Shown here piece after piece: positions 33,531 to 45,718 of a DNA stretch of 64,000 nt. A model generated the notes under the pieces. The model ran no database searches and had not been told where the DNA came from. It saw only the letters and a program-made list of their open reading frames with translations. Where the stretch lies: the NCBI RefSeq assembly GCF_932294415.1, contig NC_065536.1:7252474-7316473 (forward strand), in the 5' to 3' direction. Origin of the DNA: Quercus robur. Its lineage: Eukaryota; Streptophyta; Magnoliopsida; Fagales; Fagaceae. The position numbers and the translations under genes are program-made. Each line of letters opens with the position of its first letter. Positions within the stretch are counted from its first letter, which is position 1.

Positions 33531-33964
33531 TATACCATTCTCATCAACTCACAATATAGTGATGAAATATATTAGGCCTGGACCCTTGGGCTCGCATGTT
33601 GTCGAAAATAGAGGAATTGCCTTAAAACGAAGTCCATCAAAACAATCACCTAAAAGAATCCAATAATTCTATAAATAAATACAAGAATGTCAGAGCTTTA
33701 AAGGTATAGAAATTAAAGGAGAAAAAAAATGCTCCAAAGGATTACAATACTTATTTTTATCTCTTAATAGATTTGGGGAGCATATGTTTTTTGTTTTTTG
33801 TTTTTTTAATTAATAGAAAACAAATCTATTAATAAAATCTAACGTTTATCACTTGAATCTGCCAAAAAGAGAGATTATATATCTCTAATAACAAAAGGCA
33901 AAAAAAAAAAAAAAAAAAAAAATTGCCTCTATTTATCTCCATCTTAATTCTTGGCTATTTAGCA

Positions 33965-34009
<45 letters not shown>

Positions 34010-36905
34010 TCAACGATATTTCACCAAATGACATCTCTTCTCACATAACTATGAGATATGAGAGAAGCCGGAAAAAAATACAGTTTTTATCCCTACAAAA
34101 TTGTACAAATAATATGTTGATTAAGACGTTTAATTGATATTAGAAAGGATTTTTCTTTTCGTTACAGCAAAAAGGGTAAGGTGGTTGAATCCAAGCTCTC
34201 TTTGTAAGAAAGATTAGGTAATACCATTCGTTAAGTTACACAAAAATTTTGTTAAGATTCAAGTGGATTTATAAGGTATCATGTGCATGCCTATAATTAT
34301 ATTGTAAGTTATATGCCTAAAATGAGGCTACATTGATGTGTCTTCTCACAATCTCACCTTCTATAATTGCAATATGCCACCCCACTTTTCGTTTTCACAA
34401 AATTTGAGCCAAGCCAAAGATAAATCATATCCAATTTCAGCCAAATAACAACGAGACTTTTTTGGACCCCAACCCATCATTTATTTCAAGCCTGAGAGTG
34501 ATTTTTAGGGTATCAAAAATTTTTACAAATTAATTTTCAATTTTAAATATAATACAAAAAACTACTTTGTTAAATATGTTGTTGATATGAAAATAATAAC
34601 ATCCCTTCATGAATATTTAGTTGGTGTGCTCAATGAATTTAAAGGATGTGTCATAATGCAAACGTTCTAAATTTATCCACCACATTATTAGTCTAAGAGA
34701 TTTCAAAAGCATCTCATTTATGGGTAGGGACTAAGAAGTGACAGTCTGTGTGGCATCACCTTTAATAATTAGTTTTTATATACAACTTTTTAAAATCTCA
34801 CTTTTTCTCATATTTCTTTACTTTTTCAATTTTTTTTCAAAAATACAAGTATATTTTAACATATTTTTAGCAAAATAATAGATAAATTGTTCCTAAACAG
34901 ACACTATCTTACCAAATACTGAAAACGCTACTTCTTTGTATAAAAAAGAAAAAGAAAAAGAAAAAAGAAAGATAATAATAACAAAGGTTATTTTATCAGT
35001 TTGTAATTATTAAAAAAAAAATAAAATAGTGCCTTTAAATTTCCTTATTTCAAATACTATCCATGAGCCTTCTTTTCTATCTGCTTACAAAATTGATAGA
35101 CAAGTAATCTCAAGCCAAAGATTTAACGATAAAAGTGGTGTCACATATTTTAAAATTTAAAATCAAAATTCATCCCTTAGCCACTGAAGTTTTCTTCCTC
35201 ACATCCCTTATTCATAGAATAGTATTGGATATGATTTGTGAATATACGTAACATAAATCTGCAATAGGCATTGCAATTCTAACATATGTAGAGTCCATAT
35301 TTTAAGTCTAAGTGAATGAATATATAAATATGATTTGGCATTTCTTAAGGCCTTCGTAAAGCTACTTAAATAAATAAAGGGAGAAAAAAAGGCCTAAATA
35401 TTGAATCATGAAATTAACATAGACAATCATAAAAATCAGGCATGTGTGAACATGAACCATGTATTTAATGCTCCCAATTAAGTCCCAACCAATCATCCAC
35501 CCTTGTAATAATGTTCTAAATTATTCTTTTTTCTTTAAATTAAAGAAATAAAAAAGATGCATTAAATTTCAATAAACAAGAGGGAAAAAAAAAAGGCAGA
35601 TTAATGAGTGGGAGATGGAAGAACTAAGTAATGAGACTACAATCGGTGCCCCCAATGATTGTTGTAAGAATAATAATGTGGCCGTAGTTTTTCTCTTTTG
35701 ACAGAGAAAGAACACGTGTTTACACATTTTCTTAGTACGATTGATCTGTTCTTAGTGACATTAAAAAGATAGGATCGATTACTTTCCGCAATACTAGGTA
35801 GCTTTAAAAACGGTTTTAATTCCTATCCCAATTAATTAGGGTTTTACTCAATGAAAGGGGGGTTGAACTAGGGTTATAATTTCTAGTTGATGCTTGACCG
35901 TACGATTAGCTTAAATTGTCTCAATTATCAATGTATCTCCGCACATTCTAAAAAATTCTTAGTTCTTCAATTAACTTAATTGTGTGATTAATTGGTCAAT
36001 GAACTATATAATTGAATTTTATTTTTTTTTTTTTTTTTTTATTCTTATGAAAGTATAACACATTTTTTGTACTGCATGTATAGATTTATGTAACTATATA
36101 ATTAAATTTAATTGGGTAAACAAATTTAAGTAACCATACCTAAATTTTGGTAATTTAAATAATCCATGATCCTCTCTAAGCAGTACATGAATCCAAGAGT
36201 GGGATTTGAACAATTGACTTCTTTATTAGAAATTGAACTTCACAATTCTTGAAAAACAAAGGTGAAAATTCAATAGTAACATACATACATTTACATGTTT
36301 ATTACCACTTGTAATGTAGAATTAAATCCATGCATATTAATTTATAAGGATTTATTTTTTTAGCAATATCTATTACATACACTCCAGTATAATATAGTAC
36401 ACACAAACTACAATTTACAATGAATATGTCACAAATTTCCTTTTTCTCCAAAAAAAAAAAAAAAAGTCACAAATTTCCTTCTAAAATGAAATTATTTGTA
36501 CTATATGTACACTTAGGCTGTAGCTATATATGTGTACTAGTCGTTTTCATTTATTTTTTTAAAACCACTCGCATAAACACATGCAGAAGGAGAAGATAGA
36601 AGAGTTTTAGAATAACCTCTTTTTTCTTTGGATTTGGACAAACTCTACAAGTCCAAACCATTTCAATCAACAAAAATATAGGAAAAAATATAGAAGTGTC
36701 CCAAAGAAATAGTCTTTGGTTGCGTGGCATGCATGTGTCTAACTCCTATAAAATATTGGAAAAAATGAACAAAAATTCCTTTCTTGTATCCCAAAGAAAT
36801 AATCTTTATATTCTTTTGTAAAATATAAACATAAAAAAAAAAAATAAATAAATAAATAAATCCTTTGATTTCCTTGCCAAATGCAAACAATAGCTTAATA
36901 TCATC
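33530..36905. other. intergenic spacer between the two duplicated segments
   Basis: No recognisable gene. It contains homopolymer tracts (A at 33901-33921, a T run of over 40 bases at about 33967-34008, T at about 36021-36040). The 72-codon open stretch at 36663-36890 is AT-driven. An ACACGTGT palindrome lies at about 35712. Confidence 0.5.
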
Positions 36906-37084
36906 ATTTTATCTTCTACTATGTATCTTACTTCACCTAACACATTTGCACTTTAACACATAAAACAAATGAAAGAATCAATCAAAACCTGTATATACAT
37001 ATTTAAAATGAAAAAAGAAACACCTTTGTGCCTTTCTATTTTTTTTTCTTCTGTATAATCTTTGTGGTACTCTTTCTCCCGCAC

Positions 37085-37778
37085 TCATTCATAGTTTTTA
37101 GGCCTTATTTCAATTCCTTCAAGGATGAGTCCTCCTTTTGATTGATAACCCTTAACCTCCATAAAACTCATCTTCACCTCCTCATAACTTTCACCACTAA
37201 AGAACTCTCCCAGCTCAATCTCCATCCACCCATCCTCTCTTTCACTTGGGATTTGTTCAATGCCCTCTATCACTCTCTTTCTCAACACTTCTGTGCGGTT
37301 CCTATAAAATAAGCACTCCATTTGTTGCTTCTCGCCATCTTCATGACGAAGATAAGCCGTGCCATTACATACTTTATTGCCCACCTCAATTGACATTTCA
37401 GACGGTATTGAATCAAGTCCATATGCACGATTAGAAATTTTCATTATAAGATAAGCGCCATATGTTGTGTTAGGTGATAGAATTTGAGTTTTGATTTTGC
37501 CATGAATTTCTAACCAAGATGTTGTTCTAAGCTCAGCCACTTCGGAGAATCTGTGGAATAAGAAAAATTGAAAATGTTGAAAGTTTTGGTTAGTTCATTT
37601 TCTTTAACAGGCAATATAGATTAGTCACTAAATTTAATAACACAAAAAAAATTCATAATTGTAAAATATATATCCTTTTGTGATTGATACAAACATAGTA
37701 TATGAAAGTGATATCAATAATGGACTCATATAAACAAGATATTTCAATCACAATTTACCAACTTGGCAAGTTATGGAA

Positions 37779-37820
<42 letters not shown>

Positions 37821-39362
37821 TTATTAGTATTTTAGTAGAACAATGCTCTTATATTATTGAATGCTAGGTGAATTTAAAGAAAGAACAAGATAAAAGTAAC
37901 CTTGATTGAGGTATTGATTTCCAGGTCCACTGCATTGGATCATTTTGCGATGATATAGAAAGTTCTTTTGCTGACAGCATATACGATATTTTTCCAGACA
38001 ATTTCTCTAACTTGAAGCTCTGCATTATTATGAATATAAAACAAAAATAAAAATTAATTATACTGTGTAATTAATCCTATCAATTTTAAGGCAATCCATT
38101 TATTATTTAAATAGAAGAAAATTTAGATACGTTTTACTATACCTTACATTTTTCAATTAAATTAATTGTGTGCTTAATTGGTCGATGAATAATATAATTA
38201 AATTTAATTATTCTTGTGAAAAGATAACAAAATTTGTACTATATTGACTAATGCAGCTATATGATTAAATTAGAATTTTAAAACTAATACAAGAAGCTAT
38301 ATCTAAAATTTACATATTTAAATAATCCATCATTTTCTCATAATACGTAAAGCAATCTATACATCTATAAAAGCAAAAAAGGCTTTTTTATATACATAAG
38401 GCTTTTTTTTTATATTCATCATATGATGAAAATATAAAAAAGCCTTATGAACTAGTATAAGATGAATATATAAAAAAGCCTTATGTATACTTAACTAGTT
38501 TCTTATACAGTCATACTTAGACTACAGTAGGGTCCCGATGGACATTCCATGGAATATTTGTTGGTACCATTTCTGTTGTGTTAGACTTTGACATATTTCA
38601 TTTGAAATCTATCTTCTTCTCTCTTTCCTTTTTTTCGTTAGGTGGCGTTATTAGCATTTGAAATCAATCAATCTCGCTATTGCAGCATGTGAAATAAATG
38701 TTTGCCACCAAATGCATAGAAATTTAAATCCTATCCCCTCTATTAAAAAAACATTGCGCTTTTTCTTTTATCTTTTTTTTGAGAATAAAAAAATTTGTGA
38801 AAATTCAATAGCAACATTTACATGATTAACACCTTTTGTAACGTGGAACTAGTTCAATGCACGTTTATCAATAAAGGGTTTTCTCTTATTTAACTTTTTT
38901 CTACTAAACACGTATCGAAAAAACCAAGGGGAAGGAGGGTCCGTTTAGAATAGGCTCTTTTCTTTTCTTTATTTTTTTTTTGGGACAAACTTCACAAGTC
39001 CGTTAAGAGTAATTCAATTAAATCACTAGCATTTTACAAAACACATCAATATTAAATGCATGAAAAATTAAGTGTTAGGCAGGAAATCATTTCAAACCTA
39101 CCTTTCTACCACCATCTATGAGAATTGGATTGCACAGACAAAGAAAGAGCTCCTTCTTTGTAGTAAATGCCAAAGGAGTGACCACCCTTGACAAAACATC
39201 CTTATAATCAGCCGGCAAGAACATCTCCCAAACAACGTCGGACTCCGCCGCTGAATTAAAGGTGGATGACACCATTGAAGATCTAAATGTGTCTGTTGGA
39301 GAGGTGAAGGATAGGATTGTGGATACACAATCTTCTGGCAACATGTCAATGAATCCTCCCAT
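37085..39362 (-). CDS. F-box protein with PP2 (Nictaba-like) domain, PP2-B type, gene 2
   Basis: Paralogue of the 30363-32534 gene. The exons 39362-39102 (261 bases), 38019-37901 (119) and 37550-37085 (466) have the same lengths for exons 1 and 2, and the same phases. They encode 281 residues. The start [13 protein letters not shown] aligns with gene 1. An in-frame upstream ATG (MSNSMGG) at 39374 is possible. The F-box is intact. In exon 2 the TWGNDP motif common in the family has become SSQNDP. The PP2 domain is otherwise complete ([34 protein letters not shown]), ending GLILEGIEIRPKNYE. Both copies look functional, and the small differences are mostly substitutions. The role is as for gene 1. 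Confidence 0.87.
38395..38490. repeat. palindrome CATAAGGC...GCCTTATG with an extra arm
   Basis: 38395-38449 is a near-perfect 55-base palindrome centred on ATCATATGAT. A third copy of the arm (GATGAATATATAAAAAAGCC, then TTATGTATAC) lies at 38461-38490. It is inside an intron of the F-box/PP2 gene 2 and is absent from the matching intron of gene 1, so it is an insertion after the duplication. Confidence 0.75.
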
Positions 39363-40120
39363 TGAGTTTGACATAAGAATAATCTTGAAAACTACTAACA
39401 AAGATATGTGTAAAACCAGCCAAAGATGAGAATCAAAATCACTGTCCTTGTCTCAGGTTTCTAGCTCTAAACTCTTTGCTTATGTGTCTTTTTTTGGATG
39501 ATGCAATCGTGGATATATTATATATACACACGGGAGCATCAAGTTGATATCAACTCAACTGTCAACTCTATTCTTTTCGGTCCAAGTTTTAGGGTTGTTA
39601 AATTCACTATTCAACGTGTTGACTAGATTTAGCACATTTAATTTCAAACGTAATGTAGTTGTGGAAATCAATCAATGTTAGACCAAATGCCAAACATGAA
39701 CTTCGTTGCAACCAGTCAATGTTAGATTGCCCATTGAGTTGATTAATAGGTTAAAAATTGAAAAACCAAAAAACCAAATTGCGTTAATGGACTATGCTAC
39801 CCCTTTCTTTTCCTTGAACGAATAGTCCAAACACTGTATATCCACAATTGCCAATAGGATAATTAAGTGGAATGGCTTAGAGTTTGACCCAAGAAAAGTC
39901 TAGTGTGTTTCACATGGTCAATAACAATGGCATCTAGTTTTACCAGATGTATTCCATATGAACCACAATAGGATTCTAGTCAGCAATGGCAAACGGAGCC
40001 CCTTTTTTTTTATAAGAAATTTCAAATCATATTCATTATGCTTGATTATGTGCCTTTTGGGTCTGCCATGTTTGCACCATTATCATTGGTTCCCACTATA
40101 GTTTTTACTTTTTAAAATCA

Positions 40121-41700
40121 TTGCGCATGAACCCTTTGGAGGCGTGCGGAGCCGAGGCAGAGAGTGGGGGACATGTATTATGGGGATTGGCTGCTGCGTG
40201 TGAAGTTTGGAACCACACAGTTATACATTTTGACACACAAGGATCATCCTTTCCAGAATTTGCTGATTTTTTATGGTATCTAATGAATGTTCGTCATTTC
40301 GTGGATGAGATACTGGAGTTAGTTGTTATGGTAGCTTGAGGCCTATGGTTCAGTCAAAATGGAGTGAGACAGGGGAACGCTAGACTACAAGCTTCGGCAA
40401 TAGTGCAGAAGACGAGGTACATGTTATATGAATTTCAAACGGCTAATCTCAAGATTTCTCGGGCTGAGGCTGTGGAAGACGCACGGTGGGTACCTCCTAC
40501 ACCACTGGCGGCTCCACATTAGAGTCAGGGTGGTCACAGGATCACCCTGGCTTGAAAAAAAAAAAAAAAATCAGTATCATATATAAAATTTAAAAAAATT
40601 TATGATTTTCGTACCTTACAAAAAATGTGTGACCACCCTAAATTATTTTTTTAGGTCCAATATAATTAAACTTTGTACAAAATTTAGCAACAAACTTGAT
40701 TGCAAATTAAGGCTACAACTCCACTAAATATTTTTTTTGTTAGATATGAATTTTAACAATTCCACAATTAGGATTTTTTTTTTCTTATATTCTCCATGTT
40801 TGCAAAATTTTTAAAGATAAATAGCTTATTTTATTAATCAAATGTTTAATTTTTTAATTTTTGTAGTTTAAAATTATATGCAAAAAATAAGTTTATGAAT
40901 TAAATAGTAAATAACATCCTATTGACATGTATTTTAAGAATATAAAAAGAAAAACATATAATTTAACAATTAAATTTTCAAAATATATAATCATGTTAAT
41001 TTGTTTAGTAAAAGTTGTAGTCTTATGTTACAATAAGTTTATAGTCAAATTTTGGTCATTTTAACAATATATTGAGCCTTTACAAACAAAAATAAAAATC
41101 CAAAAAAAAAAAAAACATTTATTTAACTAAAATTTTGAAAAAGATATAACTTGTAGTATTGATAATAAGATATAACTATCTTTTTTTATTAAATATTGCA
41201 TAATTTAAGTTTCTTAATGACCATCCTAGAAAAAATTCTTAGAATCACCACTGTCCTACACACCACTTGATACAAAATTGATGTTGACAGAGCCATGTTT
41301 GGAGCACTTCAATCCACCGTAGTTGGGGTGGTAATTTGGTATAGTGTAGTCTATGTCATGACAACACTAAGCAAATGACTCCCTTACCTGCTGGGGCCTT
41401 TGGAGAGTGAGGCAATGGCAATAGAGGAGGGAGTTAATTTTGCTTGGGATGTGGGTGTCCGTGAAGTGGTGTTTGAATGTGAGTCAAATATTATCTACGA
41501 CGCCACCATTGGGGTGAATGATCCATCAGCTGCTATAGCCAATATAATTGAAAGGGTTCGGCACAAGTTTCATGAATTTCAACAGATTTTGGTAAATCAT
41601 GTTAGAAGACAAGGGCAATCGTGTTTGGCACATATCTTGACTCAGCAATTAACATGCTAGGTTACCTATAACTTGGATAAAGGAAAATCCTAGTATTATT
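40121..41700 (+). pseudogene. LINE ORF2 C-terminal fragment (zinc-binding tail and RNase H)
   Basis: The first part (40121-40502) reads CGAEAESGGHVLWGLAAACEVW, then FPEFADFLWYL and RWVPPT. This is the linker between the RT zinc-binding tail and RNase H of plant LINEs. After an inserted hAT element it resumes with KIDVDRAMFGALQ and, at 41400, ESEAMAIEEGVNFAWDVGVREVVFE. This matches the RNase H region, in which a conserved E-x-x-A precedes the helix. It belongs to a LINE family different from the 9040-15057 copy. No poly-A tail is obvious, and frames change between blocks. Confidence 0.75.
40503..41253. mobile_element. hAT element (non-autonomous) with perfect 8-bp target duplication
   Basis: Starts CACTGGCGGCTCCACATTAG and ends ATTCTTAGAATCACCACTG, an inverted pair of hAT-type CAGTGGCGGC termini. 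It is flanked on both sides by TCCTACAC (40495-40502 and 41254-41261), a perfect 8-base target duplication as hAT elements make. No transposase frame is present (751 bp). It splits the LINE fragment and contains a MITE-like core at about 40680-41060. It is a relative of the insert at 22561-23453. Confidence 0.9.
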
Positions 41701-42154
41701 GAATTAGTTTTGGTTCAAAATGTTATGTTTTTATATCTTCTTCTTAATAAAATTATGATTTTCTTATCCTAAATAAATAAATAAGAAGCCCCCATTAAAA
41801 CAGATGCTTCACATGTTCCATGGATGACTTACTAGGAGTATAAATTATTAATTTTTTATGGAAACTATATTTGACTCAGTGGTAAATAAATATGAACTCA
41901 ATTTCTAATATAAAAAATCTGAGATTAGCTTCTTTAACCATTATTAATATGATCAACCTTTCAAAGGTTGGTCTATATTTAGGGTCCAAAACATGCTAAA
42001 TCGTATAATATATCTCTACATGCTTAAAAATGAACGGCAGAGGCAGAGCACATATCTGAAATTTATGAATTTAGAGCATAGGCTTTGTAGACAATATTCC
42101 TTGTGAAATTATAATGCAGTGAGATAAAAACAAAATTACAACGTCATATTGTTT
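41701..42154. other. no recognisable gene
   Basis: AT-rich spacer following the LINE fragment. Only a short ATAAATAAATAAAT run is noted near 41774. Confidence 0.4.
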
Positions 42155-42163
42155 AAGAATTAA

Positions 42164-42385
42164 GAGTCCAAATCTTCTGTCCCACATTTTCTACTCCACT
42201 TTATACTCTACCAATAAAAACTTGCCACGTGTTCATCTAATTAATTAAATATTATCATTATTGACTTATTAATGCTATTGTTATTAATTAATAGTAGTAT
42301 TTAATTAATTAGATGAACACGTGGCAAGTTTTTATTGATGAAATATAGTGTGGAATAGAAAAAATGGGACAGAAGATTTGGACTC
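42164..42385. mobile_element. foldback MITE with perfect 9-bp target duplication (Mutator-like)
   Basis: The element starts GAGTCCAAATCTTCTGTCCCA and ends with its inverse. Inside are long inverted arms (AAAACTTGCCACGTG/CACGTGGCAAGTTTTT). It is flanked by AAGAATTAA on both sides (42155-42163 and 42386-42394). The 222-bp length, long TIRs and exact 9-bp duplication indicate a recent MULE-type MITE. The arms carry CACGTG (G-box-like) motifs. Confidence 0.9.
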
Positions 42386-42589
42386 AAGAATTAAAGCTTT
42401 TACTTCTGTTCCAATCTCAAAAGAAAACCCATTAAAAAAAAAAATTAAGGGAGGCCAAAAGTAAGTGGGAGCCAGAAACAATGTTTTATGTAGCTTGTGG
42501 GCTTTGCTGTGTGCTTTTCAACATTCTTTTCATATTCTATACTTAAGTATTCTAGAATTAGTTGTAATGTTGGATAATTTGTTGTATTG

Positions 42590-42780
42590 TAGAGGTTGAC
42601 CCAACACACAAGTGGGTTGGGTCAGCAGGACCCATAAACAATTACAGCCATTACCCACCCCGCCCCATATTTCTTAAGCCTAACCCAGTCAGGTCTTAGC
42701 CCAATACCAAATATTCCTTTTGATTTAAAATCTTGAGCCCAAATGGTACTTAAATCTAAAGCCCAGTCTAAATCATGAAA
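42590..42780. repeat. dispersed repeat shared with 54240-54430
   Basis: Phrases GTGGGTTGGGTCAGCAGGACCC, CCATTACCCA, AGGTCTTAGCCCAAT and TTCCTTTTGAT occur in the same order as at 54260-54420. In the second copy the segment ACCCAACCCACTAAGGTCTTAT is itself doubled. Confidence 0.6.
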
Positions 42781-42858
42781 ATGTCAACCCAAGTAAAATG
42801 TCAACCCAAAAACAACACAAAGCATTTAAACCCAACTCATCTCAGTCCTTCACTCCAC

Positions 42859-43190
42859 ACTCTGTTTGTTTTAATAATGATATTTTCTACAAAACTTGTC
42901 ATTTTCCAAAAAAAAAAAAAAAAAATTCTTTACAATTATTTTATTTTTCTATGTTTGGTAACAACTTTAAATGAATTAAAAAATAATCTCTTAATTTCCT
43001 TTATTTATCTTGTTGTGAAATAAAGTTGTTTTCCAAAAAATACTAGTGGAAAACAATCTCTAAAAATAAGTTATACTTTTTATATTAACTAAAAATAATT
43101 TTTCTTTTACTCATTTTTCTTATGCTACCAAATATTAGAAAATAAGGAAAACTACTTTTACACAAGGTTTTTCACCAAAACAAACAGAGT
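42859..43190. mobile_element. MITE with ACTCTGTTTGTTTT termini
   Basis: Starts ACTCTGTTTGTTTT and ends AAAACAAACAGAGT, an exact 14-base inverted pair enclosing 332 bp of AT-rich sequence. The superfamily is not clear, because the flanks do not give a convincing target duplication. Confidence 0.7.
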
Positions 43191-43504
43191 GTAGCTTTCA
43201 TCACTTCTTAAAAATTCAAATTCATCTCACACACTGCAATTCTCCCTCTCGTCCATACGAGCTAAAGCAGAGGGAGACATTCTCTTTCATTTTGTACCTT
43301 GGCTTTTGTATACGTCTTTATAATCAATACAATTGCAATCGTACCTTGGCAACGTTTCATAATGTTTTAGAACTATAAATATAGTACATTAGTACAAGTA
43401 TGTAATTGCCTTAGAGGCAAGCTTGCAAGTAGGAACAAAATCAAATTTTAAGTTACACAAGCACAAAGGATCAAACATATGTCTTCCTTTACCTCCCTTT
43501 TATT

Positions 43505-43811
43505 TCAAGTAACTTTGTTTTGAGAATCATGTGAGCTGGAGCTCACAGGATGATCCTCTGCAGAATCTTCTTTCTTGGTATGTTCCTCAACAGTAAAAAC
43601 ACCTCGTATAGCAGCTTTTATTCTCCTTCCAGTCAAGCCAGTCTGAATCGGCACTTTGGGAGTGCTGACCACCAATGAAGATAGTGATCGATCTCTTTTT
43701 CCTTTTAACTGGCAGTGAATTTGTAGGTGTAACTTCGGGGGCTTCAACTTTTCTTCTCTTCAGAAGGAAATTTTGGCCCTTATATCTTGCAGATTGTGAT
43801 CTGTCCTGCAT
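43505..43811 (-). pseudogene. possible last exon of an unrecognised gene, frameshifted
   Basis: On the minus strand an AG acceptor at about 43812 leads into MQDRSQSARYKGQNFLLKRR, then VEAPEVTPTNSLPVKRK. After a one-step frame change it continues RDRSLSSLVVSTPKVPIQTG, LTGRRIKAAIRGVFTVEE and a Ser/Glu-rich end at 43505. Codon texture and basic-rich composition look coding, and AATAAA-like sequence follows. I do not recognise the family. A pyrimidine-rich leader-like stretch near 45440-45560 could be the 5' end of the same gene, with the hAT at 43938 in an intron. This is speculative, and the frame change may mean it is dead. Confidence 0.35.
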
Positions 43812-43937
43812 CTGATCAACGAAAAACCTCTAGTGAGAACACATGATAACACAAAGCATCAGCACATACAGACATCATTATATCTATTTTGGCATACACA
43901 TAACATTACAAATGAAAAATTGGTATCTGGAACTATG

Positions 43938-44738
43938 CAGGGCCGGCTGAACCATATAAGCAATTGATGCAATCGCTTAAGGCCCCTAATAAAAAAAATG
44001 CCCCACTTGCAAAAAAAAAAAATATATATATATATATATAAAATATTTATCTATACATTTTAATTAAAAAAAAAATTTAATTACTTTTATTGATCAATAA
44101 AATGTATTAAAAAAACCACATTGTATCATAAAATCCAGAACACTGCACAATAACAGTGCACCAGGAATTCTGCAAAACGTCCACTAGCACCTGAGAGTGC
44201 GCCAAAGCCCAAAAGGGATATAGTCTTTAAGTCTTCACCACTTATATTGCATGTTTATTTTTATACGTGTGGCACTGTATTATGCTCAACACTAGAATGT
44301 GTTCGGATTGGCTACTCTAAGCTGAGGTGGCACTAATCAGGTCTTTGTTTGAGCACACCTGTAATTTACTCATGCAATATATATATTTCAAAAAAAAAAA
44401 ACTGTACAATGCACATAATACTGTGCAGTCTTGTCCACAAGCCCCCAACACATCACAAGGCCTAAGCTAAGTTGGCCTCCACACAACTCCACGCTATTTA
44501 ATAAGTTATCACATTTTTTTTTTTAATGCAAACTCTTACTTTATCAATTATTATAAATTATCACTTCAATTAATTATTTGATGTATATTATATCAACTCA
44601 TTTGTATTATAATAATATTAATTTATTAAATCATGTAATAAATTAATTTTTATTTGTACAAATTTAAACTTTAAAGTTAAAAAAAGAATTACTTAAAATT
44701 TTCGCTTAAAGACCCCAAAAATTGTTGAGCCAACCCTG
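43938..44738. mobile_element. hAT element (non-autonomous), CAGGGCCGGC termini
   Basis: Starts CAGGGCCGGCTGAACC and ends TTGAGCCAACCCTG, an inverted pair. The flanks are GAACTATG (43930-43937) and GAACTACG (44739-44746), an 8-base duplication with one mismatch. The 801-bp element has no transposase and contains AT microsatellite and further short inverted sequences. Confidence 0.85.
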
Positions 44739-45566
44739 GAACTACGTGGGCCTATCTCAAAAATGATACTAACTTGAGACAAAGAAGACACAAGAATAAA
44801 ATAAATTATGGTATTCAAAAAGCACTAAATTACTAAACAGTCCAAACATCAGACAATCACAATTTTTAGAACCATTTCCAGATGCACATGCAGCCTCTGA
44901 GAAATGATATGCTAGCAGGAGTTTTTGGCTGTGTCTATAATAGGCAGAGATAAAATGGAAGAACCAGCGTATCATAGAAATGAACTATAAAAGCTGGGGA
45001 GAACAACTAGAAGTAGACCATGATCTAGAGCTGACAGTAATATATATTATAAGTAATTAACACCTTTGTTCTTTAAGGAAATAATTTGATATAAATTGCT
45101 AAAAAGTAAGGGCAAGCCTAGATTATATTTGATTGTGATTTATCCAGCAACCCTTTCGTTCTCCAAAAAATTCTTAAAAGTATACAGAAGGACTTATTGG
45201 AAAATGAGGCTAGATAAACAAGTTTTGATTCAACAATATAAACCCTAAAAAATTGGCAATGCTAAAAAGTAAATAGATAGAGTTAGAAAGATCTCACAAA
45301 CTATAGAATCACGCAAAATGCATTGTCCTTAAAGGTTGATTCGTGCCACCCGGAGTAGAACTCAATGTGAATGGTTCTCTTGACCGAACAACTCTTAAGA
45401 TTAGACTATAATGATTTTTTCAAGTTGATCGCACACTCAAGCAAAAAGAACTAGGAATAACCTTAATTTGCCTTTCCGTAAAACTAAAAATTGATGCTGA
45501 AATTTTCAGTGGAGATGAGCAGAAAAATAGAGCAAAACAGAGAGGAAAGAGGCGGCTGTGTAGCTG

Positions 45567-45617
<51 letters not shown>

Positions 45618-45718
45618 AAAGAGATTAAAGAGGGGAATGGAGGATTTTATAAACCAATGAGTGAGAGGATATGGGCTGCTCCAACGGTTACTGTGCATGC
45701 CGACGGGCAGCACATTAA
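44739..45718. other. no firm gene; poly-A tract
   Basis: A run of nearly 50 A lies at about 45567-45615. The minus-strand text at 44870-44950 and 45310-45370 has some coding texture, but I could not connect it into exons. Confidence 0.4.

Larger units (their letters stand above)
36905..40085. repeat. segmental duplication, copy 2 (holds an F-box/PP2 gene)
   Basis: Same-orientation partner of 30200-33530. Similarity runs through the gene, introns and both flanks. Some intergenic parts were lost or replaced, and a hairpin element sits at 38395-38490. Confidence 0.8.
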
